Position numbers and translations under genes: made by a program. From contig JAPXRI010000002.1 of the NCBI GenBank assembly GCA_033813635.1, positions 87,026-151,025 of the forward strand: DNA of 64,000 nucleotides, given 5' to 3'. Position 1 is the stretch's first letter. Every line of letters begins with the position of its first letter. The notes below the pieces were generated by a model, which had not been told where the DNA came from, ran no database searches, and worked only from the letters and a program-made list of their open reading frames with translations. Below, in pieces: positions 8,517-18,256 of the stretch. Source of the stretch: JAPXRI01 sp033813635 (lineage in GTDB: Bacteria > Bacillota > Clostridia > Oscillospirales > QAMX01).

Positions 8517-10715
8517 ATGAATCTTGACGACAGAGTCGAAAAAATGATAGAGAACTACCTTCAATACGGGAGACCAAGCGAGGTCGCGCGTATAAGGAGC
8601 GCCTACGCGTTTGCGCTGGAGGCCCACAGGGACCAGTTCCGCGCGGACGGCGAGCCATATATCACCCATCCGCTCGCTGTCGCCGAGATTGTAATCGACA
8701 TCCAGCTTGACGCCGATTCCGTTATCGCCGCCCTTCTGCACGACACAGTGGAGGACACGCCGGTCACCTATGACGATATAAAAGAAAAATTCGGGGAGGC
8801 CGTCGCCGACATCGTGGACGGTATGACGAAGCTGGAGCGCATCCCCTATTCGAGCAAGGCCGAGCAGGAGGTCGAGAATTTAAGGAAGATGCTCCTCGCG
8901 ATGTCGAAGGACATCCGCGTGATTCTGATCAAGCTCGCCGACAGGCTTCACAACATCAGAACGCTGGACGCAAAGCCGGAGGCCAAGCGCAGGGAGATCG
9001 CGCTCGAGACAATGGACGTTTACAGCCCGATCGCGCATCGCCTCGGCATCACGAAAATCAAGTGGGAGCTCGAGGACCGCGCGCTTAAATACCTCGACCC
9101 GATCGGCTATGACGAGATCGTGTCCGCCCTTGAGAGCACCAGCGGCACCAGAGAAGACATGATCGGCTCGATTAAGGCGCGTCTCAGCGCCCGCTTTGAG
9201 GAGCTCGGCCTGAAAAACATATACATCGAGGGCCGCGTAAAGCATATATACAGCATATACCGCAAAATGTTCATGCAGAACAAGACGATAGACGAGGTCT
9301 ACGACCTCTACGCCGTTCGGGTGATTGTGGATACCAAGGAGGAGTGCTACAACATACTCGGCATCATCCACGATATGTATAAGCCGATTCCGGGGCGGTT
9401 CAAGGACTATATCAGCACGCCGAAGCCCAACCTGTACCAGTCCCTTCACACAACGCTGATAGGCAGGATGGGCATTCCGTTCGAGGTGCAGATCCGTACC
9501 TGGGAGATGCACCACGTGGCGGAGTACGGCGTCGCGGCCCACTGGAAATACAAAGAGGGCGCGGTCAACATGGACGCCGAGTACGAGAAAAAGCTGGGCT
9601 GGATCAGGAGCATGCTCGAAACCCAGCAGGACACCGACGCCGAGGATTTCCTGTCTAATTTCAAAATAGACATGTTCGCCGACGAGGTCTATGTCTTCAC
9701 GCCGAAGGGCGACGTGATCAACCTGCCGGCCGGCGCGTCGCCGATTGATTTCGCCTACGCGATCCACTCCGAGGTGGGGAACAGGATGATCGGCGCAAAG
9801 GTCAACAGCCGGATTGTGCCGATCGACTCCGAGCTTCAGAACGGCGACATCGTGGAGATAATCACCTCGAAGGTTTCGAAGGGGCCGGGCAGGGACTGGC
9901 TTAAGATCGCGAAGACCAGCGAAGCCCGCTCCAAAATCAAGCAGTGGTATAAAAGAGAGAAGCGGGAGGAGAATATCGCCCAGGGCAGGGACAGCCTCGA
10001 GCGCGAGCTCAAGCGGTTCGGCATCCCCCTTGTCGAGGTCGAGAAGTTCGACGTGATGCCTGCCGCGCTGAAAAAGCTTTCGTTCAACAACCTTGAGGAC
10101 CTGTGCGCGGGCATCGGCTACGGCGGGATCACCGTTCAGCGCGCCGCCAACCGGATCAGGGAAGAGTATGTAAAGCATGTCAAGACCGCGCCGGGCGAGG
10201 CCGAGACGGCGCTGAACGCTCCGCCGCCGATCAGGCGCTCGGAGAGCGGGGTCATCGTCGAGGGGCTTGACTCCTGCCTGATTAAGTTCGCGCACTGCTG
10301 CACGCCGGTCCCGGGGGACGACATCATCGGCTTTGTGACGCGGGGCTACGGAGTTTCAGTCCACTGCAGCGACTGCGTGAACGTCCGCGCCCTTGAAAAA
10401 TCGAAGGACACCGCGGACAGATTTGTCCCGGTGAGCTGGGCCGACGTGATAGAGGGCACCTTCAACGCCTGCGTGGAGATCAACGCCCGCGACAGGGTGG
10501 CGCTGATTGCCGACATAACGGCGATACTGGCAAATCTCCATATCCTGATTCACAGTCTCCAGACAAAGGCCCTCGGCGGCGGCGAGGTCGTCATTGTGCT
10601 CGGCATTTCGATAAATGACCTGGAACACCTGGAATCGGTGTGCACGAAACTGAAAAAGGTCGGCGGAGTGTCGTCGATTGTGCGCTGCGGCAGGGAGAGC
10701 GTGCAGACATTATAA
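8517..10715 (+). CDS. relA: Bifunctional (p)ppGpp synthetase/hydrolase (RelA/SpoT homolog)
   Basis: This long RSH protein (about 732 residues) controls the stringent response. The HD hydrolase domain is intact (LLHDTVEDT; KLADRLHNIRT). The synthetase domain follows, with GRFKDYISTPKPN and SLHTT. A TGS domain starts at VYVFTPKGDVINLPAG. A CC-type zinc region (CCTPVPGDDIIGF) and a C-terminal ACT domain close the protein. Both activities are therefore expected. An earlier in-frame ATG at 8475 exists; I chose 8517 (MNLDDR) because homologs begin close to this point. It lies directly after recJ and is probably cotranscribed. Confidence 0.93.
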   Translation: MNLDDRVEKMIENYLQYGRPSEVARIRSAYAFALEAHRDQFRADGEPYITHPLAVAEIVIDIQLDADSVIAALLHDTVEDTPVTYDDIKEKFGEAVADIVDGMTKLERIPYSSKAEQEVENLRKMLLAMSKDIRVILIKLADRLHNIRTLDAKPEAKRREIALETMDVYSPIAHRLGITKIKWELEDRALKYLDPIGYDEIVSALESTSGTREDMIGSIKARLSARFEELGLKNIYIEGRVKHIYSIYRKMFMQNKTIDEVYDLYAVRVIVDTKEECYNILGIIHDMYKPIPGRFKDYISTPKPNLYQSLHTTLIGRMGIPFEVQIRTWEMHHVAEYGVAAHWKYKEGAVNMDAEYEKKLGWIRSMLETQQDTDAEDFLSNFKIDMFADEVYVFTPKGDVINLPAGASPIDFAYAIHSEVGNRMIGAKVNSRIVPIDSELQNGDIVEIITSKVSKGPGRDWLKIAKTSEARSKIKQWYKREKREENIAQGRDSLERELKRFGIPLVEVEKFDVMPAALKKLSFNNLEDLCAGIGYGGITVQRAANRIREEYVKHVKTAPGEAETALNAPPPIRRSESGVIVEGLDSCLIKFAHCCTPVPGDDIIGFVTRGYGVSVHCSDCVNVRALEKSKDTADRFVPVSWADVIEGTFNACVEINARDRVALIADITAILANLHILIHSLQTKALGGGEVVIVLGISINDLEHLESVCTKLKKVGGVSSIVRCGRESVQTL

Positions 10716-10733
10716 CAAAAGAGGCGATGAGCT

Positions 10734-11183
10734 TTGACCGCGTGCGTACAGCGCGTGCTGTCCGCCGGTGTTGAGATAGGCGGAAAACCCGTATCAACAA
10801 TAGAAAAAGGTCTGCTGATCCTGCTGGGAGTTAAAAAAGGCGACACGGAGGAGGACGCGGCGTACTTGGCGCGGAAGTGCTGCGGGCTCCGGATTTTTTC
10901 CGATGAGAACGGGAAAATGAACCTCTGCTGCGGAGAGGTGAGCGGCGAACTCCTTATCGTCACGAATTTCACCCTCTGCGGGGACTGCGCTAAAGGGAAA
11001 AGACCCTCCTTCGACAGCGCGGAGAGGCCCGAGCGGGCAAAGCCCCTCGCAGAATTCTTCACAAGGGAGTGCGAAAAAACCGGGCTTTCCGTGAAGACCG
11101 GCGTGTTCGGGGCCGATATGAAGGTTTCCCTTGAAAACGACGGTCCGGTCACACTGATTCTGGATACCAGCGCAATGAAATAA
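10734..11183 (+). CDS. dtd: D-aminoacyl-tRNA deacylase
   Basis: This 149-residue protein hydrolyses D-amino acids (and Gly-tRNA-Ala) mischarged on tRNA. Family marks are ACVQRVLSAGVEIGG at the N-terminus, the TNFTLCGD segment (usually SQFTL), and the terminal GPVTLILDT Gly-cisPro type motif. The first codon is TTG at 10734, preceded by GGCGATGAG. It is the third gene of the recJ-relA-dtd run, a common Firmicutes order. Confidence 0.92.
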   Translation: MTACVQRVLSAGVEIGGKPVSTIEKGLLILLGVKKGDTEEDAAYLARKCCGLRIFSDENGKMNLCCGEVSGELLIVTNFTLCGDCAKGKRPSFDSAERPERAKPLAEFFTRECEKTGLSVKTGVFGADMKVSLENDGPVTLILDTSAMK

Positions 11184-11213
11184 ATATAAAATAAATCGGG
11201 AGGTCTTTCGCCA

Positions 11214-11852
11214 ATGGAAGTAAAAACGATAAAAGTCGGTTTTCTCGAGACAAACTGCTATGTCGTGTTTGACGGCGACAACAGCGAGGCCTCCGTCATC
11301 GACCCGGGCGCGGAGGTCGACGCCATTTACGGTTTCATCCGTTCCCGCAGTCTGAGGGTTAAAAATATTTTCCTGACCCACGGGCATTTCGACCATATTA
11401 TGGGTGTCCAGCAGCTGAAGAGCCTGACGGGCGCGCGGGTGGTGATACACGAGGCGGACGCCGAGTGCCTTGAAAACGCCCACGCGGCGCTCTACTCCTC
11501 GATCATGCAGGAGCCGTTCCGTGTGTCGAAAGCCGACATAAGGCTGAAGGGCAGCGAGAAAACCCGCGTCGGTACGGTGGACGCCGAGTTTATCCACACG
11601 CCGGGCCATACCCCGGGCTCGATGTGCATTCTGATGGACAATATACTCTTTACCGGGGACACCCTTTTTGCCGGGGATGCCGGGAGGACGGATCTTTTCG
11701 GCGGTGACGCCGGGGATCTGAGAGCCTCCCTCCGGCTTTTATATCTTTTGCCCCACGATTACATCGTCTACCCTGGACACGGGGAGCCCACCTCGCTCGG
11801 CATAGAGCGGGAAACAAACGATTTCTTAAGAGAAGCGGCGGGGATTCGTTGA
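11214..11852 (+). CDS. MBL-fold hydrolase, glyoxalase II-like (YqgX type)
   Basis: This 212-residue metallo-beta-lactamase-fold protein shows all metal motifs: THGHFDHI (about residue 60), HTPGHTPGS (about 130), FTGDTLF with the bridging Asp, and the final His in YPGHGEPT. This arrangement fits hydroxyacylglutathione hydrolase-like enzymes that cleave thioesters of low-molecular-weight thiols. In Firmicutes the substrate is not established. GGGAGG precedes the ATG, and the gene lies between dtd and hemZ. Confidence 0.85.
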   Translation: MEVKTIKVGFLETNCYVVFDGDNSEASVIDPGAEVDAIYGFIRSRSLRVKNIFLTHGHFDHIMGVQQLKSLTGARVVIHEADAECLENAHAALYSSIMQEPFRVSKADIRLKGSEKTRVGTVDAEFIHTPGHTPGSMCILMDNILFTGDTLFAGDAGRTDLFGGDAGDLRASLRLLYLLPHDYIVYPGHGEPTSLGIERETNDFLREAAGIR

Positions 11853-11853
11853 A

Positions 11854-13353
11854 ATGAATATTTACCTTATCAACAACCCCTATAAGTTTGACGTCGAGCA
11901 GACGGCGATCATACTGATGCCGGAAAGGAAACCGCGCGTGACCGACGCGCCCGCGCCCAGGGCGAGGATCGCGGAGGATTTTGCGGTGTCCGAGCTCAGC
12001 TTCGGCCCGAAAAGCGTGACGGCGACGTTTTCGCTCCAGCTCGACGATAAATTCTGCACCGAGACCTGCCGCAGCGTTTTCAACGGAGACGAGGACGAGG
12101 AGACGGTGAGGACCGAAACGCGGCATACGCTGAGGCGGTCGGTCTACAAGGCCTATGTGTCGCTGACCGGCGACAGGCCGGCGTGGGGCGCGCTGGCGGG
12201 GGTAAGGCCCGCGAAGCTTGCGCGGCGTTTTATCGAATCCGGATTGTCCGAGGAGGAGACGAAAAGGCTGTTGACCGGCAGATACGAGATCAGGCAGGAC
12301 AAGGCTGAGATGACGATGGCGGCCGCGATCTGCGCGAAAACGCTGAAAGCGCAGCTGACCAGGAAGGACGCCGCGCTCTACGTCGGCATCCCGTTCTGCC
12401 CGACGCGGTGCGCCTACTGCTCGTTTATAAGCAAGGCCGCGCCGGATGCAAAGACCGAATCCGTGGAAAGCTATCTGAGGGTTTTGCGCGACGAGATTAA
12501 AAAGGTGGGGGAGCAACTTGACGGAGCCGGCGTCAGGCTCCGCGCGGTCTATGTGGGCGGGGGCACCCCCACGGCGCTGGCGCCGGAACAGCTCTCGGCA
12601 CTGCTTGAGACGATAAACTCCTCCACCGCCCGCTCGGAGGACTGCGAGTTTACCGTGGAGGCCGGGAGACCGGATACGGTCACCGCGGAAAAGCTCGACG
12701 CGATAAAAAGAGGCGGGGCGGGAAGAATAAGCATCAACCCGCAGACGTTTTCGAACCGGGTGCTGAAAAACATCGGCAGAAGCCACAGTGTGGACGACGT
12801 TTACGCGGCCTACGAGCTCGCCCGCTCATTCAACGCCTTCGTCATCAACATGGACCTGATTGCAGGCCTCCCGGGAGACACACTGGCCGGCTTTGCCGGG
12901 AGTGTCAAAAGGGCGACCGAACTCCTACCCGAAGACATCACGGTGCACACGCTGGCGCTGAAAAAAGGCTCGTTTTTCGCGGAGAAGGGTTTTCAGTGCA
13001 CGCCGCCCGAGACAATCGAGGGTATGCTGGGCGCCGGCGCGGAGATTCTGTCCGGGTGCGGCTATAGGCCCTACTACCTGTACAGGCAGAAATACTCCGG
13101 CGGAAGCTTTGAAAACGTCGGCTACGAAAAAGACGGGCAGGTGTGCAAATACAACGTCTATATGATGGATGAGCTGCTGCCGGTGATCGGCTGCGGCGCG
13201 GGCGCGGTGACGAAGCTCTCCTTCGACGGCGAGGAAAAAATCGTGCGCATCACAAACCCGAAATACCCGGAGGACTATGTCGCCCACGCCGCGGATGTTC
13301 TCGATAAAAAGCTCGGAATAGGAAGGTTTTATAATACTGCCAACGCGAAGTAA
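11854..13353 (+). CDS. hemZ: Coproporphyrinogen dehydrogenase HemZ-like radical SAM enzyme
   Basis: This 499-residue radical SAM protein carries the cluster motif CPTRCAYC (CxxxCxxC) at about residue 180, the glycine-rich YVGGGTPTAL, and the HemN-type NMDLIAGLPGDT. HemZ/HemN enzymes decarboxylate coproporphyrinogen III without oxygen. However, no other heme genes are present, so a related radical SAM function is possible. The N-terminal extension of about 160 residues before the radical SAM domain is characteristic of HemZ. It starts 2 bases after the MBL gene stop. Confidence 0.85.
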   Translation: MNIYLINNPYKFDVEQTAIILMPERKPRVTDAPAPRARIAEDFAVSELSFGPKSVTATFSLQLDDKFCTETCRSVFNGDEDEETVRTETRHTLRRSVYKAYVSLTGDRPAWGALAGVRPAKLARRFIESGLSEEETKRLLTGRYEIRQDKAEMTMAAAICAKTLKAQLTRKDAALYVGIPFCPTRCAYCSFISKAAPDAKTESVESYLRVLRDEIKKVGEQLDGAGVRLRAVYVGGGTPTALAPEQLSALLETINSSTARSEDCEFTVEAGRPDTVTAEKLDAIKRGGAGRISINPQTFSNRVLKNIGRSHSVDDVYAAYELARSFNAFVINMDLIAGLPGDTLAGFAGSVKRATELLPEDITVHTLALKKGSFFAEKGFQCTPPETIEGMLGAGAEILSGCGYRPYYLYRQKYSGGSFENVGYEKDGQVCKYNVYMMDELLPVIGCGAGAVTKLSFDGEEKIVRITNPKYPEDYVAHAADVLDKKLGIGRFYNTANAK

Positions 13354-13410
13354 ACGCCAAATAGGCGGACAAAACGGCCGCTTGACGGAATATAACTGGA
13401 GGTTAACAAG

Positions 13411-13803
13411 ATGAGCAACAGAACGGACGATATCATTAACAAGGTTAAGGCCAAGGCCGCGGCCGCGGGGCAGGTCGCCGCCCACGCCGCGGACATCACG
13501 GCGCAGAAGGCGGAAAAACTCTTTGAGAGCACGAAGCTGACCTTCAAGCTCTATGAGCTCAACGGCGAAATCGAAGAGATCCAGAAGAAAATCGGAGCTA
13601 TCGTCTATACCGCCCACAAAGGCGGCGAAACGAATCAGCAGGAGCTCGACGAACTTTTGAAGGAGCAGGACGCCCTGAACGCCGAGATTGCCGAGGTCAG
13701 AAAGAAGATAGCCGCGGGCAAGAACAACAAAATCTGTCCGAAATGCGGCAAAATCTGCCGGAACGACGATCAGTTCTGCGCCGGCTGCGGGAGCGAGTTT
13801 TAA
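13411..13803 (+). CDS. Small coiled-coil protein with C-terminal zinc ribbon
   Basis: This 130-residue protein has an N-terminal Ala/Lys-rich helix (residues 1-40), a Glu/Lys-rich coiled-coil region (about 45-100) and a C-terminal zinc ribbon, CPKCGKICRNDDQFCAGCG. It resembles the many Firmicutes zinc-ribbon proteins of unknown role. A clear GGAGG ribosome binding site precedes it. No specific function is claimed. Confidence 0.75.
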   Translation: MSNRTDDIINKVKAKAAAAGQVAAHAADITAQKAEKLFESTKLTFKLYELNGEIEEIQKKIGAIVYTAHKGGETNQQELDELLKEQDALNAEIAEVRKKIAAGKNNKICPKCGKICRNDDQFCAGCGSEF

Positions 13804-13821
13804 AGTTACTAAACGAAAAAC

Positions 13822-13857
13822 GGCATCGGGCGCCGGAGTAATCCGGCTCCCGATGCC
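13822..13857. repeat. GC-rich hairpin
   Basis: GGCATCGGG and CCCGATGCC with an inner CCGG/CCGG pairing flank a short loop. There is no T tract on the + strand. The opposite strand has a short T run (TTTTTCGTTT) but no gene that would need it. Confidence 0.5.
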
Positions 13858-13896
13858 GGCGGCTCATAATTCCCAAAGAAAGAGTCGGTCATAAAA

Positions 13897-15198
13897 ATGA
13901 ATATTCTGTTTAAAAATATCGATATTGTGACGATGGACGAGCCCGGCGTCATATACGGCGGGAACGTGGTCGTCTCCGACGGGGTTATCTCCTATGTCGG
14001 AAAAGAAATGCCCCGCTGCGGAGTCATCCAGAGGGTCGTCAACGGCAAGGGCAGAATACTGCTGCCCGGGCTGATCAACACCCACACCCATATTCCGATG
14101 ACGGCGATGCGGGGCTTTGCGGATGATTACGCCCTCTCGGACTGGCTGTTTGACCACATTTTCCCGGTGGAGGACAGGTTCGACGCCGAGTGCGTCAGGA
14201 TATGCGCTGAGATCGGCATGGCCGAGGCGATTTCCGGCGGGACCACCTCGATTTCCGATATGTACTATTTCTGCGACGCGATCGCTTCAGCGGCGGAATC
14301 CTGCGGGATAAGGGCGAACATCGCGAGGAGCGTCGTATGGGACGGGGACGGGGAGTTTAGCCGCGACGCCTGCCCGGGCTGGGGAGAGAGCATCGATTTC
14401 TGCGAAAAGTGGAACGGCCGCGACTCGGGCAGGATAAAAACAGACGTGTCGGTGCACGCGGAGTACACCTCGAACCCGAAGGTCTGGGAAGCGGTGGCGC
14501 AGTATGCCCGCGACAACGATCTCTGCGTCCAGGTTCACCTCTCGGAGACGAAATCGGAGCACCTGAAAGCGAAGGAAAAATACGGCGCCACCCCGGCGAG
14601 GCTCTTTCACGATGCCGGCCTGCTGAATAAAAAAACAGTCGCGGCGCACTGCGTCTGGCTGGAGGACGGAGACATAGAGCTGCTCGCCGAGAGCGGCACG
14701 AGCGTCGCCCACAACCCGGTGTCCAACCTTAAGCTCGGGAGCGGAATCGCCCCGGTGGCGAAAATGGCGTCCGCCGGGATCAACGTCGCACTCGGAACGG
14801 ACGGCGTCGCCAGCAACAACAGCCACGACATGTTCGAGGAAATGAAGGCCGCGGCGCTTTTACAAAAGGGCGTCAATCTCGACCCGACGCTGATCCCCGC
14901 GATAAAGGCGCTGGAAATGGCCACTGTCAACGGCGCGAAATCGCAGGCGAGGACAGACATCGGCAAAATCAAGGCCGGCATGGCGGCGGACCTGATTGTT
15001 CTTGACGCCACGAAGCCCTCCCTTACTCCCTGCCACGACCCGCTGTCCTCGATCGTCTACTCGGCCCGGGGCTCGGACGTGGAAATGACGATGGTGTGCG
15101 GCAGGCTCCTATATGAGAAGGGCGAGCTTCTGACAATCGACTGGGAAAAGCTGAGACACGATTTCTATAAAACCGTAGCGCCGCGCCTGTTCGGATAA
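13897..15198 (+). CDS. mtaD: Amidohydrolase, MTA/SAH deaminase type
   Basis: This 433-residue metal-dependent amidohydrolase has NTHTHIPMTAMRG (HxH metal ligands), VHLSETKSE, VAAHCVWL, SVAHNPVSNLKLGSG and ALGTDGVASNN (catalytic Asp) in the usual order. These match the group deaminating 5-methylthioadenosine, S-adenosylhomocysteine or related nucleosides to inosine derivatives. Substrate preference cannot be read with certainty. There is no strong ribosome binding site (AAAGA). Confidence 0.85.
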   Translation: MNILFKNIDIVTMDEPGVIYGGNVVVSDGVISYVGKEMPRCGVIQRVVNGKGRILLPGLINTHTHIPMTAMRGFADDYALSDWLFDHIFPVEDRFDAECVRICAEIGMAEAISGGTTSISDMYYFCDAIASAAESCGIRANIARSVVWDGDGEFSRDACPGWGESIDFCEKWNGRDSGRIKTDVSVHAEYTSNPKVWEAVAQYARDNDLCVQVHLSETKSEHLKAKEKYGATPARLFHDAGLLNKKTVAAHCVWLEDGDIELLAESGTSVAHNPVSNLKLGSGIAPVAKMASAGINVALGTDGVASNNSHDMFEEMKAAALLQKGVNLDPTLIPAIKALEMATVNGAKSQARTDIGKIKAGMAADLIVLDATKPSLTPCHDPLSSIVYSARGSDVEMTMVCGRLLYEKGELLTIDWEKLRHDFYKTVAPRLFG

Positions 15199-15282
15199 GC
15201 GCCGGGTCCCCGTTCTATCGGCATGCCCCGCCGTCATATAGATACTCTGAAGTCCAAAAAAATAACGGAATCGGTGTTCAAT

Positions 15283-16872
15283 ATGGGGCGGAGAGAGGGC
15301 ATTTCCCGGTACGGGCGCAGCTTTGCCGGAGGCGCGGTGGTGCTGGCGGCTTCCAACGTCGTCTGCAGGCTTTTAGGCTTTCTTTTTAAGATACCCCTGG
15401 CAAACCTGATCGGAAGAGAGGGTATGGGGTATTTCAGTTTTGCCTACCAGATTTTCGGCGTCGTCACCGTCGCCGCGGTCTCTGGCATACCCGTTGCGCT
15501 CTCCCGCATAGTGGCGGAGAGAACGCTGGGCGGGCTCGAACGGCAAAACGGTGTAAGCATATTAAAACAGGCCACCGCGCTGTTCTCAACTGCCGGACTG
15601 GCGGCGAGCGCGGTGTTGCTCGCGTTTTCCAGGGTTATCAGCCGCACCGCCGGCTCGGAGCCCTCGTGGTACTGCGTGGCGGTGCTGGCTCCGTCGGCGT
15701 TTTTCGTCTCGATGACGGCGGCGTTCCGGGGCTATTATCAGGGTCTGGCCGACATGGTGCCGACCGCGGTCTCGCAGATAGCCGACGCAGTTTTCAAGCT
15801 CGTTATAGGTGTGGCGGCCGCGTATTACCTCTATGAAAACGCCTGCCCGCCGGAGATCGTCGCCGCCGGCGCAGTGGCCGGCGTGACGGTTGGCTCGGCG
15901 ATAGGCTTAGCGGTTCTCACAATTGTCGGGAAAAGGCGCGAAAGAATAAAGCGCAGCGGTGTCAATAAGGAGAGAGAGCGGGGAATAAAGCGGAGGATAA
16001 TCCTCACGGCTCTGCCGATCACCGCGGGCGCGTTTTTAAGCAGCCTTATCAATATCATCGACGCGATGCTGATTATGAACAGACTCCAGGCGGCCGGTTT
16101 CTCTCCGACGGCGGCGACAGAGCTCTACGGGGCGTATACGGGCTATGCGGTAACGCTGCACACTCTGCCGTTCGCGCTGACCTCGGCGATCGCGGCGAGC
16201 ATCATCCCGGTTGTCGCGGCCTCTGCGAGCCGGGCCTCCGCCGGAAAGGCGAGACTGAAAAAGAGCGTCAACACGGCGCTCAGGCTCACGTCGATCATAT
16301 CTTTTCCGTGCGCAGCGCTCTTCTGCCTGATGCCGCAGCAGCTATTGTCGCTTATGTTTTCGAGAGCTTCAGACGTCCGGATGGCGGCACCGCTGCTTGC
16401 GGAGCTCGCCGTTGCGACGGCGCTCGCGGCGCTCTCCTCCGTCACGTCGGCGATACTTCAGGCCGCCGGGTGGACGAACATTCCCGTTATTGCCGCGGTG
16501 GCCGGGGGAGTCGCGAAGCTTGCGTCCAATTATTTCCTAATCGGAATAGAAAAGGTCAATATCAGCGGCGCGCCGATCGGGACAACGGTGTACTGTCTGA
16601 TCGTTTTCGCCGTGAATCTCGCGGCGATAGTAAAAAAATTCGGCTTTATGCCGAAGGTCTCGGATTTTCTGCTAAAGCCCGCGGCATGCGGCGGCCTTGC
16701 GGCGTTTACGGCCTATTGGATCTATAAGGGCTTAACGCCCTATCTCTCCGGGGCGACGTCCGTTCTGACCGGGCTGCTCGCGGCCGGTGCGGTCTACATC
16801 ACCGTTCTGATTCTGACGGGAGCCGTAAACGGCGAAGATCGGTCCCTGCTCCCGCATTATTCCCGAAGATAG
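15283..16872 (+). CDS. Polysaccharide/lipid II flippase-like membrane protein (SpoVB/MurJ group)
   Basis: This is a MATE-superfamily (MOP) transporter of about 529 residues with some 14 predicted membrane helices. It includes VVCRLLGFLFKIPLANLIGREGMGY at the start of the fold (positions 15350-15430) and AAFRGYYQGL, both characteristic of SpoVB/YtgP-type exporters. Such proteins flip lipid-linked cell-wall precursors and some are needed for the spore cortex. The frame is open from an ATG at 15223; homologs begin close to the ATG at 15283. Neither has a good ribosome binding site. Confidence 0.85.
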   Translation: MGRREGISRYGRSFAGGAVVLAASNVVCRLLGFLFKIPLANLIGREGMGYFSFAYQIFGVVTVAAVSGIPVALSRIVAERTLGGLERQNGVSILKQATALFSTAGLAASAVLLAFSRVISRTAGSEPSWYCVAVLAPSAFFVSMTAAFRGYYQGLADMVPTAVSQIADAVFKLVIGVAAAYYLYENACPPEIVAAGAVAGVTVGSAIGLAVLTIVGKRRERIKRSGVNKERERGIKRRIILTALPITAGAFLSSLINIIDAMLIMNRLQAAGFSPTAATELYGAYTGYAVTLHTLPFALTSAIAASIIPVVAASASRASAGKARLKKSVNTALRLTSIISFPCAALFCLMPQQLLSLMFSRASDVRMAAPLLAELAVATALAALSSVTSAILQAAGWTNIPVIAAVAGGVAKLASNYFLIGIEKVNISGAPIGTTVYCLIVFAVNLAAIVKKFGFMPKVSDFLLKPAACGGLAAFTAYWIYKGLTPYLSGATSVLTGLLAAGAVYITVLILTGAVNGEDRSLLPHYSRR

Positions 16873-16912
16873 GGTAATACGCAAAAAAATCACTTGCAAT
16901 CGGAGAAAAATT

Positions 16913-17623
16913 ATGGTAAATTTTATGTTAAAAGAAAAATACATGACGGATGACCTCGTAAAAATCATGGACATGCTCCGATCCGAGGACGGTTGCCCGT
17001 GGGACAGGGAGCAGACGCACGAGTCCATCCGTAAAAACTTCATCGAAGAGGTCTACGAAGCCTGCGAGGCGATCGACCTGAAGGACAGCGAGCTGCTGAA
17101 GGAAGAGCTCGGCGACGTGCTTTTGCAGGTGGTCTTCCACGCCCGCATCGCAAAAGAGGACGGACTCTTTGATTTCGACGATGTCGCGGACGGGATCTGC
17201 AAAAAACTGATTCTGCGCCACCCGCATATCTTCGGCGATCTGAAGCTGAAGACCGGCAGCGCGGACGAGGTTATCGGCAACTGGGAGGATATCAAAAACG
17301 CAACGAAAAAAGACGGCTCGCGCGTAAAGGCCGTTGAAATGGTGGCCAGGAGCCTGCCCGCGCTGATGCGCGCGGAAAAGGTGCTGGGCCGGGCCGAGAG
17401 AGCCGGATATCCGCTGCCCGAAGTCGAAAAGTCCGCGGATACCGCTGAGGGTATTTTGTCCGAGCTCAGAAATGAGCGCGACCCGGAAAAGGCGCGTGCT
17501 CTTGTGGGAAAGCTGCTGCTCGAGACCGTGGCGATGTCCCGCAAGCTCGGGGTGGACCCCGAGGAGGCGCTCGGCTCGGAGACCGACGGATTTATATTAG
17601 ATTTCATGCAGAATAACAAATAA
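16913..17623 (+). CDS. mazG: Nucleoside triphosphate pyrophosphohydrolase MazG
   Basis: This 236-residue protein has the MazG all-alpha NTP-PPase signature: LRSEDGCPWDREQTH at the start, then EEVYEACEAID and EELGDVLLQVVFHA (Mg2+-binding Glu/Asp) and the second-domain WEDIKNATK. It hydrolyses house-cleaning or regulatory NTPs to NMP and PPi. GGAG lies 7 bases before the ATG. It opens the mazG-hup-rqcP-yabP-yabQ-divIC-yabR cluster, equivalent to the yabN-yabR region of B. subtilis. Confidence 0.93.
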   Translation: MVNFMLKEKYMTDDLVKIMDMLRSEDGCPWDREQTHESIRKNFIEEVYEACEAIDLKDSELLKEELGDVLLQVVFHARIAKEDGLFDFDDVADGICKKLILRHPHIFGDLKLKTGSADEVIGNWEDIKNATKKDGSRVKAVEMVARSLPALMRAEKVLGRAERAGYPLPEVEKSADTAEGILSELRNERDPEKARALVGKLLLETVAMSRKLGVDPEEALGSETDGFILDFMQNNK

Positions 17624-17637
17624 ATGGGGGTAAACAA

Positions 17638-17943
17638 ATGAACAAAGCAGGAATGACGGAGCTTGTCGCCGCTAAGACCGGCATGTCGAAAAAAGACTCC
17701 GACCGCGCGATTACAGCCGTATTCGAAGCGATAAGGGAATGCCTCCTCGCCGGCGAAAAGGTACAGCTGATGGGTTTCGGTTCGTTCGAGGTTAAAACGA
17801 GAAAGGCGCGGATTGCCAGAAATCCGGTTACAAAGGAGATCCTTACGCTTCCTGAGCAGAAAATCCCCCAGTTTAAAGCGGGCAGCGTCCTGAAAAAGGA
17901 GATTGCCGAAGAGAAAACGATTAATAAGCAAACAGCTAAATAA
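17638..17943 (+). CDS. hup: HU-family nucleoid DNA-binding protein
   Basis: This 101-residue histone-like protein begins MNKAGMTELVAAKTG and carries the beta-arm region GFGSFEVKTRKARIARNP, with the DNA-intercalating Asn-Pro. It forms dimers that bend and compact DNA. A GGGGG ribosome binding site precedes the ATG by about 5 bases. The Lys-rich C-terminal tail is slightly longer than the 90-residue norm. Confidence 0.96.
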   Translation: MNKAGMTELVAAKTGMSKKDSDRAITAVFEAIRECLLAGEKVQLMGFGSFEVKTRKARIARNPVTKEILTLPEQKIPQFKAGSVLKKEIAEEKTINKQTAK

Positions 17944-17946
17944 AAA

Positions 17947-18189
17947 ATGAGACTTGACAAATATCTGAAGGTTTCAAGGCTGATAAAAAGGCGCACGATA
18001 GCGAACGAGTCGTGCGACAACGAGCGGGTCATGGTGAACGGAAAACCCGCGCGCGCATCGTACGCCGTCAAGGTCGGCGATATCATAGAAATAAAATTCG
18101 GCGCCAGGACATATAAGGTAGAGGTTCTCGCCGTACCGGAGCACGCCACGAAGAGCGAGGCGCAAAGCCTGTACCGCGAAATGGAGTAA
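17947..18189 (+). CDS. rqcP: S4-domain protein RqcP (YabO)
   Basis: This 80-residue S4 RNA-binding protein (MRLDKYLKVSRLIKRRT... VMVNGKPARASYAVKVGD) is of the Hsp15/RqcP type. RqcP works with RqcH in adding Ala tails to stalled nascent chains on 50S subunits. Its place between hup and yabP is the conserved Firmicutes location. It follows hup by 3 bases, so it is probably translationally coupled. Confidence 0.92.
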   Translation: MRLDKYLKVSRLIKRRTIANESCDNERVMVNGKPARASYAVKVGDIIEIKFGARTYKVEVLAVPEHATKSEAQSLYREME

Positions 18190-18256
18190 GTCATATTTCG
18201 GATCCCGCCGGCATATGCATTAAAGGCACAAAACGCTTTGAAAGGACGTGCTTTTA

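Noticed and set aside
8880..10295. 471-codon - strand frame opposite relA
   Set aside because: Low-complexity translation caused by the GC-rich third positions of relA.
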